From contig CADWAF010001063.1 of NCBI GenBank assembly GCA_902984215.1, positions 1 through 18,987 of the forward strand: a stretch of 18,987 nucleotides of DNA, written 5' to 3'. The position numbers were made by a program, and so were the translations under genes. Source of the stretch: Willaertia magna (Eukaryota; Heterolobosea; Eutetramitea; Acrasida; Naegleriidae). This document shows positions 7,715 to 17,040 of the stretch, in pieces (the stretch's first letter is position 1; every line of letters begins with the position of its first letter). The notes below the pieces were generated by a model that searched no databases, was not told where the DNA came from, and saw only the letters and a program-made list of their open reading frames with translations.

Positions 7715-10424
7715 TTATTGTAAACCAAAACCCATACAATTATTAATTGCAGTTAAAAGTCTTTCCCTTAAATATTCTTTCGATGAATATCTAGGTAATA
7801 ATAAATGATTAAAACAAGTATGTGCAGTCGGTAGTCTAGTATCATCATCTCCATTTCTAACAATAACAAAACCCAATTCCCCTAAACCCTTAATTGGTAC
7901 ACGATCACTTCCTGTACAAAACATTAAAAACTTCTTCTTCTCTTCTTCAGTAAAGTGATGTACAACATCCCAAAAATCTTTAATTAAAGGATCATCTTTA
8001 TCATAACCATCTGCATATCTTGTAGTTCTTTCTAATGCTTCAAAATCTAAAACTGGACTACCACAAATTAATAAATCTAATTCTTCAGGTCTAAATAGAT
8101 TTAAAATAGTTGGATCACTACAAACCATTCTAAAACCTTCCATAAAAGCATTAAATTGTTGTAAAATAGATTTCTCTAATGTCCATTCAACAAGTAGATC
8201 AACATATTCTTGTCTATTTTGATTTGTTACATAAATATTTCCACCATTAGGTTTTAAATCATGTGTAACTTTATGTCCAAATACTTCAGTTTCAACTTGA
8301 AATGTTCTACAAAATACATCTTCAACATCACCTTCAAAATCTAATAATTGTTGTAAACCTCTACCTAATTTAGGAAATGCTTCTTTAAAATCTTCAAAAT
8401 TTGGTTTAAATCCCAACATCTTTTTATAAACTACATTTGGAAAGTGAGTATCTAAAATAATTGAATTATAAATTGCTAAACCAATAACAGTTCCAATTAA
8501 CTTAAAATCATCTTGTGATTCAAATGAATTTGCATTAAACCAAAAAGATCTAGTTTCTTCATTATATTCAAACATCCCATAATTTACATCAAATATTTGT
8601 CTAACAATTAATTGAAAGAATTCTTTTCTAACACCACCTTCATCTATACCTTCTTCACCAATAAATTTAACTCTTAATTGTTTCTTTAAATCTTCTGCTT
8701 TTAACATAATTTCATTTAATGCTGTTTGTAATAAATTATGTCTATCAACTTTTAATACACAAAATAAAGATGTTGGTTGTCTAAATAAAGAAGAAATAAA
8801 TGCATTTCTTAACTCTTTAGATTGTTGTAATTCAGCATCTAATTGTAATATCTTTGATTTAAAACCTGGATCTAAAATATATGGATATTCACAAAAATTA
8901 AAACATTCAAAACCATGATTGGGGATGTGTTGTGCACGAGCCCATCTCATATAATCTTCTTTGATATCTACAATGTTATTTACTGCATCGTTATAGAATT
9001 CTTCATAATTAACTCTTTCAAATCTATTCATTTTCATTTCATTAGCGGCATCTTTTTTTGTAATGGTTAATTATATTTTACAAAAATTGTAAACATTTTT
9101 AAAAATATAAATAAATAAACATTACAATAACTTACTTAAAATACCCAATATTCTTGTTGCATAAGCAATCTTTTCATCAATATAACCTTTAGCATATAAC
9201 TGTACAGTTATAAATTGTTGAAATATACTAACAAAACTTGAAAGATAAGATTTTGGAACTTCAGATAATTTTAATTTTAAACTATCTAAAGCATTGGTAG
9301 ATAATTGTAATATACCTTGCATTAAATTTGATAAAATCTCATGAGAAGAAGGTTCCATTAATAAAGGACATTCTAATATAATAATAAATATTCTAACATT
9401 TCTTTCATTTAGTTTTTTAGCCTTTTCTTTTAATTTTTGGGAAAGATTATCGAGAGAGGAGGAAAGTGCGGAAGAGATGGTTTCATTTTTCTGTAAATTT
9501 TAGTTGTTTGTAAAGTTAGTTTTTGGATAAAGTTATGGGTTTGATTTAATAAAGTTGTATATTATTTGATTTAATAATTTAAAAAGTCAATTGTCAATTT
9601 ATAAAATTAGTTTCATTAAATATTATTTATAAATAAATAAATTATTTAAAAAATAAATTATTAATTAAATAAAAAATTAAAATAATTACTTACTAAAAGT
9701 AATTTATAAGATTGATCAACAGCTTCAATATCCACTCCAGAATTTTTACTTGAATAATTTACTTCATTTCTAAGAGCTTCTTGCGTTAAAAAACTATAAG
9801 TTAATGATTCTTCATTTGAGAAAACTCTTTTAATAATATCTACAAGTACAGTAGTGTCTTTATCTTCCATTAACATTGTAAGACATTCTGGTTGAATACA
9901 TACATCTATTTATTATTTTATCATAATTTATCATAATTTTATTTATAATTTTATCATATTTTTATAATAATTGTTTTAAATATAGTAGTGTTTTAAGATA
10001 AATAAATAAAATTAGCTTAAAAAAAGAACTTACCAGTTGGACTTGAAAAGTTTGGAAGAACAACATTTAAAGTATTACAAAAGAAATATTGTGGATCTTT
10101 TTCAAAAGCTTTTTTAGCTAAAGTAATTGCTAATTTTGCTGCTTCTGTATCATTTTGTGGTTTCATATTACTACTACAATATGGATTATTACATTGTTTT
10201 AATATACATCCTTTAGTGATTTGATGAAAATAGCTTTTTGATCAAAATCATAAAAAAGGTTAAAATTTTTTTATTTTCAGTTTAAATAAAAATACATACG
10301 CCCGAACAAGCATTTTCAATTTTGCTCTTGTACTAATATTAATATTATCTAAATATTCTGATTGTTTCCTAGCGTCAAGCAAAGGAAATGAATCTTTCAT
10401 GTTTACATCACTATCTTTCATCAT
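7715..10424 (-). CDS. UBE3A: UBE3A (E6AP)-type HECT E3 ubiquitin ligase with AZUL zinc finger, five exons
   Basis: Exons (minus): 10424-10300, 10233-10034, 9905-9694, 9490-9136, 9051-7715. Introns of 66, 128, 203 and 84 nt are all GT...AG, and the phases sum to one 742-residue frame. Residues ~38-95 are the AZUL domain: AYFHQITKGC then C-x4-C-x4-C (C51, C56, C61), with C94 as probable fourth ligand. The middle includes VRIFIIILE and NYEEFYNDAVN. HECT runs from ~390 to the end, with IGEEGIDEGGVRKEFFQL, LICGS, TGSDRVP and LPTAHTCFNHLLLP. Catalytic Cys710 has exactly 32 residues after it, the same spacing as in human UBE3A. The enzyme takes ubiquitin from an E2 as a thioester on this Cys and passes it to a substrate lysine. 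The TAA directly after the HECT end (7717-7715) shows that TAA is a stop here. Start ATG ATG at 10424-10419; the first of the two was chosen. Confidence 0.95.
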
Positions 10425-10671
10425 TTTTTTTTAAGATTTAAAATTAAATTTGCATTTTGATAAAAAGTTTGATTTCCTGTCGGCTTTTGCAAAAACAAAA
10501 TTTAACTCTCGGAATTATAAATAAATTGTGAAGGTTGTGAACCACAACACAATGCAAGGTTGTTGCTTACAGCACTTTGTAAAAGTTCCTTAGTGTTTTA
10601 TTAATGTTTATTAAAAGTGTTTGTTTAAAATTACTTAATCCATGAATAATTAGATTGTTTAAAAAGTTTAT
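10425..10671. promoter_or_regulatory. 247-bp spacer upstream of the UBE3A gene
   Basis: Holds the promoter of the UBE3A gene and the 3' region of the next minus-strand gene. A perfect 6-base inverted repeat, GTTGTG-aac-CACAAC, is at 10534-10548. No coding frame or RNA gene is apparent. Confidence 0.35.
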
Positions 10672-12210
10672 TTAAAATTGTCTCATTCTACGCTTGTTCT
10701 TTCTCTTTATCTTACCACCAAGACCATCTCTGGTAATTGGGAAAGTGCCATGTCTTTGCATAAATTTAGTTTCTGCATTTGTCATTGTTCTTACAGATCC
10801 ATCCTCTTCACCTACAATATACTTTCTTTCTTCATGTTGTTGAGCTCTTGCCTTCATTTCAGCAACAAATAATTTATATCTTGATTTTTCTGCACCATAT
10901 CCAGTATATTTAGCTTCTCTTCCAATATCTTCAGTCTTTTCTATCTCTGTTTCCTCAGTAATTTCAGGGTGTTGGAATGGGATTTTAACATAATCTGGTA
11001 AATTATCATCTGATGCAATTGATGAAGGTTTACTTGTAACATTTAAAAATCGTTCATAAGCTTCTTCTTCAGTATAAGCAGGGGTAAGAACACTAGGTTT
11101 AGTATATGATTGTCTCTTTTCCTCAATTTCATCTCTTCTTGCATCTTCATTAAATATAATATTAGCCTTTTCATAATAAAAAGGTTTACCAGTTTCCAAA
11201 GCTTCTTCATGTTCATGTAAAAGTAATTGTGACCAAGCTTGTTCCCTAGATAAACCAAACTCTAAAGCCAATCTTTCACCAGTCCAATAAGTTGGATTAT
11301 CTTTATGCATCTCCCACATTCTATCCAAATCTGCTTTTGAAACCACTTTATGACCATAAGTTCCCTCCCTAGTCATCTCAAATAATTCCTTCTCTTCCGC
11401 AAATTCATTTTTTTCATAAGAAAGTAACTTCTCAAATAAACAGTAAGTTTCAAAGGCTTCTTCTGGCGGAACTCCAGGCTCTCCATACTTCTCATGAATT
11501 GCTTTTAGAAATTCATCTGTAACTAAACGACCTGCAACAACTTTTCTATTTTCAGGGTTCTTAGGAAGTTTAGAATAATCATTTATAAATTTTGGTTCTA
11601 AATCGGCAAGGTGAGGTAATAAAACTTCTCTTGGAGTAGAAGATAAACCTGGTAGTAAAGAATTTGCAATTTCAACAGATAAATCGGATGCAATATCATC
11701 TGGTAAAGAAAGATGAAATTCAAAAGCATCCCAATCAGGGTTATCAAGCCTTGCATCAATCTCACCTACAGTCATATTTTTAAATTCTTCTTCGTTTAAT
11801 TGTAAACATAATTTAACAAATGAATTTTCTTCTATTGGTTTAAGTTCACTAACACCTGGTATTGGTTCTTGAGCTGGGTTATATATCCATGAGAGAAAAT
11901 CATTTCTACGGTCTAAATAGTCTTCAGATAAATCTTTTAAAGCTACTAATGGAGTTGTTTCATCTTTTCTTGCTTCTTGATATTTAGCTTTCTTAAATCT
12001 AAAAACACCAGCTTTTCGCATCCAAATTGGATCTTTGTTTTTTTGTCCTTTCTTTTTATATCTCTTTTGTATTACATTATAATTTGAAAATAACAATAAA
12101 TTTGGGGAAGTTGTTAAAGAATGTTGTTGTGGTAGGGAAAATGTTTTCTGTATGTTGGCCCCCAATAATCTTTTGTACATTTTTTGAGATATTTTTTTTA
12201 AAAGAAACAA
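10672..12210 (-). CDS. Basic mitochondrial protein, unknown family (possible mitoribosomal subunit)
   Basis: 512 residues in one exon. The first ~50 residues (MFLLKKISQKMYKRLLGANI and on) lack acid residues and look like a mitochondrial presequence. A highly basic stretch follows (RYKKKGQKNKDPIWMRKAGV, starting ~50). The centre is acidic and helical, with WTGERLALEFGLSREQAWSQ (~318-337), a helix-turn-helix-like segment, followed by LLLHEHEEALETGKPF. The C-terminus is again very basic (GGKIKRKNKRRMRQF). Basic ends around a helical core, with a presequence, suggest an RNA-binding component of the mitochondrial ribosome or its assembly, and the gene lies near an mL50-like gene. I cannot name the family. 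The ATG at 12210 was chosen as the first in frame; Met11 is an alternative. It ends at TAA 10674-10672. Confidence 0.75.
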   Translation of the reverse strand: MFLLKKISQKMYKRLLGANIQKTFSLPQQHSLTTSPNLLLFSNYNVIQKRYKKKGQKNKDPIWMRKAGVFRFKKAKYQEARKDETTPLVALKDLSEDYLDRRNDFLSWIYNPAQEPIPGVSELKPIEENSFVKLCLQLNEEEFKNMTVGEIDARLDNPDWDAFEFHLSLPDDIASDLSVEIANSLLPGLSSTPREVLLPHLADLEPKFINDYSKLPKNPENRKVVAGRLVTDEFLKAIHEKYGEPGVPPEEAFETYCLFEKLLSYEKNEFAEEKELFEMTREGTYGHKVVSKADLDRMWEMHKDNPTYWTGERLALEFGLSREQAWSQLLLHEHEEALETGKPFYYEKANIIFNEDARRDEIEEKRQSYTKPSVLTPAYTEEEAYERFLNVTSKPSSIASDDNLPDYVKIPFQHPEITEETEIEKTEDIGREAKYTGYGAEKSRYKLFVAEMKARAQQHEERKYIVGEEDGSVRTMTNAETKFMQRHGTFPITRDGLGGKIKRKNKRRMRQF

Positions 12211-12333
12211 AAATTTTTATTTTTATTTTTTAATTATTTTGCAATGTGAAAATTGTTGACAAACTTGTTAATAAACAACATTCAACAGACAAGCCAAACA
12301 ATAATAAACAAATACTATTTTGCATATTTAATT

Positions 12334-13108
12334 TTACAATTTGTTAATAAGATCATCAATAGTTTGTTTTGTCTTTGGATTGGTTGATTTTGATTTAATC
12401 CATCTAAGCATTCCAACATCTTTTTCTTGATAAGCAATCTCAATGGCTTCCTTAAATTGTAATAATTCTACATATAATTCAATACCCATTGCTGAGCATA
12501 CATCAAATTTAACCTTTATCACCCTCTCCTTCCCTTTCAATCAAATCAAATTCATCTAACACCTTTCCATCTTTCATTTTTAATGTGCATCTAACATTAC
12601 TAAACATGTTTTTCACCGACCCATCCTTCTAGAATTTGAGAATTATAATATATTTAAATAAAGTAAATAACTTACCTTAAATTCTCCAACCAAAAAATCC
12701 AAATTATTAATATAATTAAGGATTGTAACAACTGACTTTTTATAGCTAATATTCATAATATCTTTATCAATAATCTTTGAATCCTTAATATTTTCATTAT
12801 CTCTAATATTCATCTCAAACACTAAACTACCAAACTTTTTAATGCTTTTAGGTTTTACTGTATTATTAAATTTAACTTTTTTAAAGTCTATATCTTTTGT
12901 ATTCTTTTTAATATTATCTCTCTTTTTTGTATTAAGTAAGGTTTTATCTTTTAATAGAGGTTAAAACTTTAAAATCAACTATATAATATAAATAAACAAT
13001 GTAATACAAATAAATACTTACATATTTAGCAATAGTTACAGTTGTAATTAAGTTAATAGAATTATTATTCAAATTATTATTATTATTTAAAATCTTTTTT
13101 GATGACAT
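12334..13108 (-). pseudogene. Three-exon gene with one frameshift, unidentified
   Basis: From ATG 13108: exon 1 13108-13022 (29 codons, Asn-rich), intron 13021-12922, exon 2 12921-12676 (82 codons), intron 12675-12629 (47 nt), exon 3 from 12628. All junctions are GT...AG and phase 0. An alternative acceptor near 12978 would extend exon 2 but places a TAA in frame. Exon 3 in its own frame stops at 12511-12509. An overlapping frame one base away (open from ~12540) continues as RVIKVKFDVCSAMGIELYVE and ends with AIEIAYQEKDVGMLRWIKSK... at TAA 12336-12334. Removing one G from the GGG near 12535 would fuse them. The last ~40 residues faintly recall C-terminal alpha-solenoid tails such as Vps16, but I would not assign it. 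It may be an intact gene with a sequencing error, or a decaying one, since it borders the degraded region. Confidence 0.5.
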
Positions 13109-13158
13109 TTTTTTTATATAATTAATTCTTACTAACTTGTAATTACTAATTATAACTA

Positions 13159-14373
13159 CAAAAAATAGAAAAATTAACCTTTAAACAATTAATAGATATT
13201 ATAAATTTTATAAATAGAAAAGATAACATTGAAATATTTAAAAATATTGCAAAGTTGATTATTTTAAAATTTTATTCATTGAAAGAAAATGAGATATGTA
13301 AAGAAAAAGAAATAAAAGTAATTAATAAGAATATAAAAATTAATATTGCATCTTCAGTTATTAATAATTCTCAAAATACTCAAAATATCAATAATAGTCA
13401 AATAATTAATCCAAATAATGCAAAAACAAATACTAGTAATCCTTTAAATGACAATAAAAAAAGTAAATATAAACAACTTTAATAATATTAATAACTATTT
13501 CCTTAATTAAAATATTTAGAAATTAATATAGAAGAGTTAGAAGAAGAATATAAAAAGAATAAAAATTTATTACTTCAAACCTTACAAGATAGTTGTGTAA
13601 ATATAAAAGGAAAGATAATTGAAGAAATTATTTTATTAAAAATCTACAGTAAATATATATAATAAATATATTGCTACTGTATATATTTTTACATAAAAAT
13701 AAACAAGAAGAATGATTTATAGTTAGTTAAATATATTAAGAAAAAAAACAAAAAAATTAAAAATTATTCAAGATAATCTATTTAAAGAAAAAAAACTTTT
13801 AAGAAAACACTATTTAAATATTTTTTTTTATTCTATTCCCAAATTAATCACCACAAATACAAAAAAGAATTATTTAAACAAGTATTTAAAAAATTAAAGA
13901 ATTAAAATAAAAAACATGAATATTATGTAACTAAAGTATAATTTTTGTTAGAGTAATTGATTAGTTTTATTGATAATCAAATAGAAAAATCTGAAAAAAA
14001 AGAATCTAAAGAAGAAAAAGAAGAGTTTAAAGAAAAATAATTGGAATGTATTAAAATAATAGTAAATCTTTTATTAACTAATTGTTTTATAAAAAATTTT
14101 ATTATCTTCTTTACAAATATTTTCTCTTCAGGATTTACAAATAAAATGTTTAAAACAAAGTCTAAAGTAACATGTTATATAAAAAAGAAAAAGAAATCCA
14201 CTGATTTAACAATTGAAACAAAACAAATAAAGAACTATCAAATCCATAAAAATAATAACAATAAAGAAAATAACAAAACTAAAAGTTAACTAGAACATAC
14301 TAATAAAGTAAAAAAGTTTAAGTCAAAAATAAATTTACTTCTTAATACAAGTGTTGATAATATTAATTAATAA
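13159..14373 (+). pseudogene. Segment A: 405-codon frame free of TGA but with 17 TAA/TAG
   Basis: One frame runs without a shift for 405 codons. It opens with FKQLIDIINFINRKDNIEIF, passes through an Asn-rich part, then NIEELEEEYKKNKNLLLQTL, then an acidic/basic stretch (EKSEKKESKEEKEEFKEK). By hand count it holds 16 TAA, 1 TAG, 0 TGA and 13 CAA codons. The plus strand has 14 TGA here, all in the other two frames. Part of this has a standard-code explanation: a 57-nt GT...AG intron (13463-13519, phase 1) would remove five TAA and join two stop-free exons ending at TAA 13660. No in-frame ATG starts the segment. No family recognised. It is either a decayed gene whose CAA/CAG became TAA/TAG, or a gene from a genome with reassigned UAR. 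Confidence 0.4.
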
Positions 14374-15360
14374 ATTTGTTTTGTACTATATTTAGTTTTA
14401 TTTATTTATTACAATCATGATTGTCTTTATTTAATTCTGATTCTCTTTTAGTTTCTTTTTCTTATTTTCTTCTATTTTATAAGAATTAAAGTAGTTATGA
14501 GTACAAAGATATCTATTATTATTATTCTATCCTCCATTGTAATTATTAATATAATAATTAAAACAGTATCTATCACTATATTATATATAAATAATATTTG
14601 TCAAAGATTTATAAAAATATACTTCACATCTTTAACAATAAAAATCCCTTTTTATATTGTATTCAAATATATAGTCATCTTTAAATTTTTTTTCTAAATA
14701 GTGTTTCTCAATAAATAACTCTTTAATAAATTAATTTCTTAAGACTATCATCTTATTAACTTATTCTTCTATTTTTCTATTATTGTTATTTATTACAAGC
14801 TTTAAATAATTATAAATAATAACTATTAGTGAACATATAGTTTTAAATAACTTTACATTATAAGAAACAACTTGAGTAATATTAATGTTTTACTGAAACA
14901 AAAGTAAACAATTTTTTATTATTAATAATAAACTTTACAATTATTTTCCTTTTTCAACACGTTTTACATTTTCTACTTTTGCTTTAAAAAAAAGAGCATA
15001 ATTAATTTTAATATTATTCTCATCATTATCATTGCCTTTTTTAATAAACTATTTTCTAATAGATTTTTTTGCTTGTCTTTAGACTAATTATTATTTTTTT
15101 TATCTTTAATATTTCTTTTACGTTTACTTTAATTAATTCATCTTTATTTGCTTCAATAAACTTACTTTTATTTACTTTAATTAATTCACTCTTATTTACT
15201 TCAATTAACCCACTCTCATTTACTTCAATAACTATTTTTTGTTCAATATTATTCTTATTAATAGATACTTTTATTATCTTTTGTAATAATATATAGTTTA
15301 TATGATTGTTACTACATATTTGTTTAAATTTAACAAACTGAATAAGTCTTCTTTTAAAAA
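14323..15360 (-). pseudogene. Segment B: minus-strand degraded gene with repeat and Cys cluster
   Basis: From 15360 to ~15068 one minus frame is free of all stops (~98 codons) and carries an 8-residue repeat (IEVNKSEL type). It then appears to shift at A-runs near 15070 and 15040 into the frame reading GNDNDENNIKINYALFFKAK, which continues to a TGA at 14325-14323. That last stretch of ~240 codons has no TGA but about 13 TAA/TAG, many where Gln would fit (FQxN, EExVNK, RNxFIK, FYCxRC). It holds a cysteine cluster: FYC-x-RC, DRYC, and LCTH about 40 codons on, suggesting a zinc-binding fold. There is no clear start codon. It converges with segment A. The family is unknown; a transposon-encoded protein is plausible. 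Confidence 0.4.
15123..15232. repeat. 24-nt tandem repeat, five copies
   Basis: Copies begin at 15123, 15147, 15171, 15195 and 15219 with the core TTTACTT(t/c)AAT. Units differ by a few substitutions but keep the 24-base period exactly. On the minus strand they encode an 8-residue repeat of the form IEVNKSEL. The exact period and stop-free translation indicate a protein-level repeat rather than simple satellite DNA. Confidence 0.85.
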
Positions 15361-16964
15361 CTTAGTATTTTATTTTTTATAATATAAACAATACTAAACT
15401 AATTACAAAACCAAAAAAAATTAAATTCTTACAATAATAACAAACACTACGTATAACAATACAAAAAAAACAAGTAAATTACTAATATATTATCATATTT
15501 TTGATTAAAAACAATTTTATAGTATAAACATTAGTGTTACTAATGTAAAATTAAATGTTTTAATAGAAAATATTGTAGTAAATAATTTTATGCTTAAAGT
15601 GGATATTAGTGTTATTAGTGTAAAATTAAATATTTCAACAGAAGATATTGTAATAGATAATTTTATATCTAAAAAAAAAAAAAATACAATATATTTTATC
15701 TCAACACTAATCTTTCAAAAAAAAAAAAAAATTTAAATATATGTTGTAGAAAAAATGATTTAAAATAATAGAATTCAAAAAAAGAAAAATAAGATTTATC
15801 AAGAGAAACAAAGTGTTAGGAAGAGATTGAATGATGAAACTAGGTTTAAATTAAAGTAGTTAAAAGTACTACTAATCTTTTATTCTTACATTCTTCTAAA
15901 AGTAATAGTATTTTTGAAATCTATATGAAATGGATTATTAAATTATGTAAATGTATGAATAAACAATTTAGACTTTATAAAATTATAATATTATATAATA
16001 TTATTACAACTAAATTTAGTCAACCTATTCAAAAACACTTCTTAGCAAATGCTTATTGGGTATTATTTAAGGGTTTAATTAAAAAATATAGTGCAACTAA
16101 TAAAACTATTAACAACTATTCCATTACCCCCAACAACTAATATTCTTTCAAAGAAAAATTAGATTATTTATTTGTTAATTAAATTGAAATTCTTTATATT
16201 TGTTATCTTTATTGACTAAATATCAAAAATGTTAACAATTGTAAATAATTATAAAAGGTAAAAAAATTCTACAATTAAAGATATTAAAATTAATTAATTG
16301 TTAATACATAATTAATTTATAATTCAAATAAATTAAATTTTATTGTTCTTCTATATTACTATAAGTATACTTTTATTGGAATTTATGATTTAATAAATAA
16401 ATTTAATTGTAATTATTAGATTTTAATTATAAATAATTTAGAATATTCCTTTATTTTTTGTAGTTCTTTATCTTGTATTTTAAATTATAATGTTGTTAAA
16501 TAAATTAAAATATTTATTGATTTTGAAATAGGAGATACAATTATTATTATTAAAAAGAGGACAATTTAATTTAATTAATAAAACTAAATTTAACAATTAA
16601 CTTTATATCTGTGAAATTCTACAATAAATGAAATCTATTTATTTAATTTGTACTACCAAAAATAAAAAATAAAAAGAATAAATTGTAACATTAATAAATT
16701 TATTAAAAATTTTTACAATTACAATAATTGAATAGATTTCCATTATTTATTTTGATCAAATAAATTTTGTTATTAATAATTATATAAAAAGCAAAAAGAA
16801 TATTGTATATAAAACTTAACAAAAAACAATAGATACAACTTTTAAAGAAAGCAATAGAGAGAGAATTATAGGATATTACAAAAATAGAAAAAACATTAGT
16901 ACAATTAAAGAAAAAGTTAACAGAAGAACAAAAGAAAAAAACTATGCAATAACCGAATAAGTGA
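15302..16964 (+). pseudogene. Segment C: plus-strand degraded gene ending in a coiled coil and TGA
   Basis: Begins at ATG 15302 (MIVTTYLFKFNKLNKSSFKN) and stays free of TGA to ~15860 (reaching RLNDETRFKLKQL). It then continues one frame over with the stop-free 60-codon piece MKWIIKLCKCMNKQFRLYKI (from 15925), which includes ANAYWVLFKGLIKKYSA. That frame goes on to ~16800 with TAA/TAG plus four TGA (16213, 16612, 16726, 16753), mostly in Trp-like settings (LYL-NST, YNN-ID). Finally a third frame gives LLKKAIERELQDITKIEKTL with heptad spacing, then TEEQKKKTMQ, and terminates at TGA 16962-16964. Two 75-nt repeats lie inside. No family recognised. Frame joins are inferred from continuity, so the 16.2-16.8 kb part is the weakest. 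Confidence 0.35.
15530..15679. repeat. 75-nt direct tandem duplication
   Basis: Units 15530-15604 and 15605-15679 align over their whole length with roughly a quarter of bases changed (both start ATTAGTGTTA, share GTAAAATTAAAT and AATTTTAT). On the plus strand they encode two 25-residue repeats (ISVTNVKLNVLIENIVVNNF and ISVISVKLNISTEDIVIDNF), supporting past coding on this strand. Confidence 0.8.
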
Positions 16965-17040
16965 ATATAAAAAAAAATACTTAATAAAAAACAATAATAC
17001 TGTTATTTAATGATAGTAATAATTTTTTAATATCCAATTT

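Noticed and set aside
7715..9876. Separate small genes at 9122-9358 and 9661-9876
   Set aside because: They are exons of the UBE3A gene: splice sites and phases connect them to the AZUL and HECT exons.
14497..14697. Open frame of 66 codons, hydrophobic, plus strand
   Set aside because: It is antisense to the better minus-strand frame of segment B (GAA/AAA-rich codons read backwards give Leu/Ile/Phe), so it is a shadow and not a membrane protein.
15060..15300. Minus-strand Gln-rich reading (UAR as Gln) of the 24-nt repeat region
   Set aside because: Another minus frame here is free of all stops for ~98 codons and gives a more ordinary repeat, so most TAA in the first frame are out-of-frame by-products. 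These were not counted as evidence for a code change.
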